From NCBI RefSeq assembly GCF_004210375.1, contig NC_134825.1, positions 68,687,558 through 68,751,557 on the forward strand: a DNA stretch of 64,000 nt, read 5' to 3'. The position numbers and the translations under genes are program-made. This DNA comes from Tachypleus tridentatus (Eukaryota > Arthropoda > Merostomata > Xiphosura > Limulidae). Below are positions 59,921-64,000 of the stretch, one piece after another (the stretch's first letter is position 1; each line of letters opens with the position of its first letter). The notes beneath the pieces are model-generated. The model did not search any database. It was given only the letters and a program-made list of their open reading frames with translations, and was not told the DNA's origin.

Positions 59921-60195
59921 GTCCGGCACGGCCAGTTAATCAAGCCACTCAACTGAAGGTAATCTAAGGGTCGCGATTTCAAATCTTCCTCACACCAAAT
60001 GTGCTCGCCCTTTCTGCCGTGGGGGGGGGGCGGTATAATGTTTCGATCAATCCCACTGTTAGGTTGTAAAACAGTAGCCCAGAAGTTGGCAGTGAGTGGT
60101 GATTACTAGCTGCCTTCCTTCTAGTGTTACATTATAAATTAGGGACGGCTAGCGCAAATAGTCCTCATGTAGCTTTGCGCGAAATTCTAAAAACT
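59921..60195 (+). mobile_element. SINE family A, diverged
   Basis: GTCCGGCACGGCCAG head, degenerate B-box, poly-G expansion in the CCGTGGGGG segment (60019-60030), then the usual TAAATTAGGGACGGCTAGCGC body and GCGCGAAATTCT end. Confidence 0.9.
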
Positions 60196-60242
60196 AAATT
60201 AATCAACTCATTTGTTCAATGGTAGTCTACACTGGCCCTTAT

Positions 60243-60368
60243 GAATCCTCTGATACAGCGGTAAGTCTACGGATTTACAACGCTAAAATCAGGGATTCGG
60301 TTTCCTCGGTGGACTCAGTAGATAGCCCAATGTGGCTTTGCTATAAGAAACACACACAAACAAACCAA
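60243..60368 (+). mobile_element. SINE family B copy
   Basis: TCTGATACAGCGGTAAGTC, ACAACGCTAAAATCAGGG, CTCGGTGGACTCAGTAGAT, then GCTATAAGAAACACACACAAAC tail. Confidence 0.85.
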
Positions 60369-61360
60369 ACCCTTATGAATCATAAAAGTAACACGGTGCT
60401 CTCCATTATTGTTGGAAGTAGGTAATTCTCCATTTTTATTTTACATTATACTACAAAGTCATGTTTCCTTAGTTATACCATTTTCATGGTAATACTTAGG
60501 CCACATCAGTAAATATTCGGTTATATTTTTATTATTATTATCACGAAGAGTCTAGGTTTGTACAACGAGAAAGTTGAGGCCACCAAAATATTACGCTATA
60601 CCCAACATTCTTTCATCTTGAAGGCGTTGACCCAAGAAACATAAAGCAGTATGTGCACCAACCGTCCATGTGAATCAGGGCAGTAGGTTTCAATAAACTG
60701 ACAGAAAAAGTTTCTTCCCCTGTTCCTCGTTTTTTTACATCTACTTTTAAACTTTTGTATTAAATCAGTGACGTAAGTTATTTCCGTATTACCAGTAATC
60801 AAAGCACGCTATTTTCAGCGTTGCTATCAGCACCGTCACTGGAAATTACCCTGGGATTTAAATCACGTGCACATATTCTTTTTACTGGACTTCTAAATAC
60901 GTTTATTAAACTAAACGAATCCATATCTTTATGGGCTATTGATTAAGAATTCTTCATTATGGAAGTTACTAATGTACTTTTTAAAGATAACAAATTAGGA
61001 AAAGAACGAATATGATGGAAATTCTTGTACAGACTCTTTGATTCGTGATACGGGTTTTCTCTACCTTTTCGATTGCAGAAAAAAGTTACAATTGCTACAT
61101 AAGGAAGCTAAAATTCAAAGATCTACTTCCTGTTAAACGAGTGGAGAAAATTACTCACAAATCTCCCTGATTTAAAGGTAGCTTGTCTTTAAAAGCGAGG
61201 CTACCTTTAACCTTAAGAAGAATAAAAAAAATCAGGCTAATATGAAGAAACGTAATTTAGCCTAAAATCTTTATTAAAAAAACACTGTGTATGATATGGT
61301 TATAGGACAAAACTAAATTCCATTACATTATAATTTATGATAAAAGAAAATGTCTCTTCC
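60369..61360. other. Intergenic, nothing recognised
   Basis: No gene or named repeat was seen. A short inverted repeat (AAAGGTAGC... GCTACCTTT) lies around 61176-61211. Confidence 0.4.
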
Positions 61361-61530
61361 GACTAGAGAGAAGGTAACAAGTATTACCTGCCGCTTAGGT
61401 GGGTGCTCTTAAGCGAATCGTTGGATAAGTTGTCACAGTTACAGCTTCCCCGCAAATCAAAGTGCAGTACGTATTCAACAGCAAATTCTTGCTCGAATCT
61501 TAGAGTTTTCGACCTGCAGTCCGGCTTAAA
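61361..61530 (-). repeat. Strongly diverged SINE family A relic
   Basis: GACTAGAGAGAAGGTAAC, then CACCTGCCGC-like, AGCGAATCGTTGGATAAG and CACAGTTACAG pieces follow the order of the family A body. Abuts the better copy at 61541. Confidence 0.5.
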
Positions 61531-61540
61531 ATGGCATATA

Positions 61541-61808
61541 TTTGTTTTGTTTTTTTTTTAATTTTCGCGCGAAGCTACATGAAGGCTATCTGCGCTAGCC
61601 GTCCATAATTTAGTAATGTAAGACTAGAGGGAAGGCAATTGGTCATCACCACCCACACTTTTGGGCTACTACGAATAGAGAGATTGACCGTAATATTATA
61701 ACGTCCCCATGGCTGAAAAGGCGAGCATATTTGGCGTGACGAGGATTCGAACCCTCGAACCTCAGATTACGAGTCGAGCGCCTCTAACCATCTGGCCGTG
61801 CCGGGCCA
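61541..61808 (-). mobile_element. SINE family A
   Basis: T-rich/CAAA tail at the left, GGCCGTGCCGGGCC head at the right, B-box complement GGATTCGAACC. ATGGCAT is found on both flanks. Confidence 0.92.
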
Positions 61809-62748
61809 TAATATGGCATCTATTAGTCATCTTGTTATCATTAGCTGTTGATCACTCAAAGCTGGGTTTTATAGGGTAATAATCTTTTTTGCTCGTTTTA
61901 AATCAAAAATGAAAAAATATTTTGATATAAATAGAAGACAATTTCTGTTTGCAACATAACAGCCATATAAAGGAAAATAATGTTAGACATTTAAACCACA
62001 GCTTTAATAAAATAATAAGAGTTGTCCTTCCTTTAAGATCACACTTTAATATATGCCGTTTATTAAGTTTATTGCATCAGTACAAACATGGGCAGAAATT
62101 GTCACTCCAATTAGGGAATAGAGAGGTGTGTGTAACTATCATAGAAAAATCAGTTTCATGTTAAGTTCAATAAATATGACAGAAAATAAATTACCCGAAA
62201 TTATCCATGTTCCGTCGTCTACTTAGGTAAAAAAACAAACAAGCAGATTAACAGAGAAGATAAAATAAAAATATATAAATGTTGTGATATTACAATGAAA
62301 TGTCAAGTTGAGTTTCGGAGTAAGTTGCTGAGTCACGTGTTCTTATTATATGTAATTTGATAAACAGACTAGTTCTTAGTTATTTGAGAAGAACAAACAA
62401 GTTTTCTAAATAACAAACCTATACATTATGAAATACTGTGGAAGTGTAACACTATCAAACAGCTGTTTATTCCTATGAATCTGTACGTTTTTCACATGAA
62501 CTCAGGCGATGCAAATTATCCGAACCTGATTGTATCAGTGTTTTTTAATGGCGATCAACACCTAATTTGTGTCAGCTTAGATCAAAATACATCATGTTTT
62601 ACATCAGTTGTTATCTTATAAAAGAATGAGTGATGTATAATAAAAAAAGGAGGTAAAACAAGGTACATTTTGATACCTATCGATACGAAACGAAAGTTTT
62701 TTCAATGACCCTAATTATTTTTAGAATTTACCGAAAACGATTTTGAAT
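61809..62748. other. Intergenic, nothing recognised
   Basis: AT-rich; short frames only. Confidence 0.45.
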
Positions 62749-62882
62749 GGTTTAGCTCCCCAGTGTCACAGCGCTGTGTTCACCGACTTACACCACTGTA
62801 AACTGAGCTTCGATACCCGTGGTGAGCAGAGCACAGACAGCCTATTGTGTATCTTTTTTCTCAATTCCAAACAAACAAAACC
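62749..62882 (+). mobile_element. SINE family C copy
   Basis: A third tRNA-like module: GTTCACCGACTTACACCACTG, CTTCGATACCCGTGGTGAGC (B-box), AGAGCACAGACAGCC, ending in a CAAACAAAC tail. A minus-strand fragment of the same module is at 29066. Confidence 0.7.
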
Positions 62883-63264
62883 AATAAATGGTTTAAAGTT
62901 TTTGTTTGAATTAATTCAACAATAATTAACGAATATTTATTTTTAATGGCTTTATTACAATGGAATATACGTATTTATGAAGTTAAGTTATATATATTAT
63001 TCTTTAGCAGATATAATGGTTTTCCTTCACTTTTATTTCCGTGTTGTCTCTTACTTGGACATACGTTATGTATATAATACTCACGTACAATTTGTTATTC
63101 TTTTATTGTTTGAATAATATTCATTACACGTAAATATATTTTTCCCTTTTCTTATGGTTTTTATTTAGTACTTAACTACTTCCTCCTCCCCCAAAGTCTT
63201 GGCAGATGGCCTACCTCTCATAAACGTGAAGGAATTTCTGATGATGCTCTCCTCCATTTGGACT

Positions 63265-63566
63265 CAATTGCCCTGAAGGTTTCAAGGTTTTTTGGAATTT
63301 CGCACAAAGCTACTTGAGGGCTATCTGTGCTAGCCGTCCCTAATTTAACAGTGTAAAACTAGAGGGAAGGCAGCTAGTCATCACCATCCACCGCCAACTC
63401 TTGGGCTACTCTTTTACCAACGAATAGTGGGATTGACCGTCACATTATAACGCCCCCACGGCTGGGAGGGCGAACATGTTTGGCGCGACTCGGGCGCGAA
63501 CCCGCGACCCTCAGATTACGAAGCGCACGCCTTAACGCGCTTGGCCATGCCAGGCCCAATTGCCCT
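63265..63566 (-). mobile_element. SINE family A with 10-bp target duplication
   Basis: CAATTGCCCT at 63265-63274 and 63557-63566 brackets a near-complete copy whose CpG sites are largely intact (for example GCGCGACTCGGGCGCGAACC). It is probably one of the younger copies in the window. Confidence 0.95.
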
Positions 63567-63719
63567 CAATAACTTGATTTCTGAATCAAAATGAAATGGC
63601 GAGGAATAGAGAAATTGCAATAAAAATAGTGAACAAAATAATTCCAAACTGTAGCATCTTTCAGGTCAGCATGCAGTCCTGGTGCTAAAATACACTTCAT
63701 ACACTACTACTTAGCATTG

Positions 63720-64000
63720 CAGTGTTTTCTTATTGACCACACAGCGCGCCCTCTGGCGGCAAACATATGAAGAATTAGGGCAGCAGAGGTAACGAGACAT
63801 CGGTGTATCTGTCTGAGGGCCGCGGCCGCTAAGTAAGTGAGGCATGATCAATCACCTCTTTTTACTTCCTGTTTTATGCTGACATTGACTGACTTACATA
63901 TCTGTTCTCTCGCGGAGCTTTCGGATGGATGTTGTATCGAGACGCTTTTCTCCAAACTACTAACCAAACATTCCACAAAATGACTTCGAAACTATCATAA
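63720..64000 (+). promoter_or_regulatory. CpG-rich patch, possible promoter and first exon of a gene beyond the window
   Basis: Locally GC- and CpG-rich (GCGCGCCCTCTGGCGGC, GGCCGCGGCCGC), unlike its AT-rich surroundings and not part of a SINE. A good splice-donor string GTAAGTGAGG follows at 63832, so a non-coding first exon ending near 63831 is conceivable. No protein can be read. Confidence 0.3.

Noticed and set aside
1-64000. CRISPR arrays, operons, ribosome binding sites and other prokaryotic features
   Set aside because: The window is a eukaryotic genome with introns and retroelements. The repeats present are dispersed or tandem, not spaced arrays.

Overview
This is eukaryotic nuclear DNA. 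It is AT-rich, contains spliced exons with GT-AG introns, and is crowded with decayed retroelements and DNA transposons. The dominant tRNA-derived SINE, together with two other tRNA-like SINE families, is one I associate from recall with horseshoe crabs (Xiphosura), so a chelicerate of that kind is the best guess. The genus cannot be decided from this window.

One host gene can be fully supported: selenoprotein N (SELENON), on the minus strand. It has eight coding exons between 43748 and 25178. All exon phases join, giving 538 residues: a short cytosolic N-terminus, one membrane helix, one intact EF-hand, the SelN lumenal domain, and an in-frame UGA (selenocysteine 408) in an S-C-U-G redox motif. 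Six bases after the UGA lies a near-perfect 39-base hairpin, at the place expected for the selenocysteine redefinition element. The protein ends in HDEL, an ER-retrieval signal that I do not recall in vertebrate SelN. A candidate SECIS-like hairpin lies in the presumed 3' UTR, but it does not meet the full consensus.

Layout. 1-2600: no recognised gene. 2600-4240: purine-skewed and unclassified. 4245-7060: rearranged RNase-H-class (I/Jockey-like) LINE, minus strand, with gag zinc knuckles, endonuclease and RT. 7440-12200: decayed CR1-like LINE, minus strand, with ORF1 esterase, endonuclease and RT. 12200-19600: SINEs, a twin MITE and a TTAA-flanked MITE. 19615-22150: second I-like LINE with RT and RNase H. 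25178-43748: SELENON, with a third I-like LINE, SINEs and other repeats in its introns. 44425-46985: remnant LTR retrotransposon with two diverged LTRs, a gag zinc knuckle and a nested SINE. 48560-50312: SINE cluster with local rearrangement. 51200-58315: a decayed gene for a large uncharacterised protein (PIN/FEN1-like and CXC-like regions, from recall), split by a complete 3.05-kb hAT transposon with an 8-bp target duplication. That hAT itself carries a TA-flanked pogo/Tigger-like MITE. 58872-63556: more SINEs, including a chimeric one with a perfect 12-bp target duplication. 63720-64000: a CpG-rich patch that may be a promoter or first exon.

Only SELENON looks functional. Everything else that looks like coding sequence is mobile-element derived or broken. 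The main biological interest is SELENON recoding and its HDEL tail, and the layered insertion history of the 51-58 kb gene relic.
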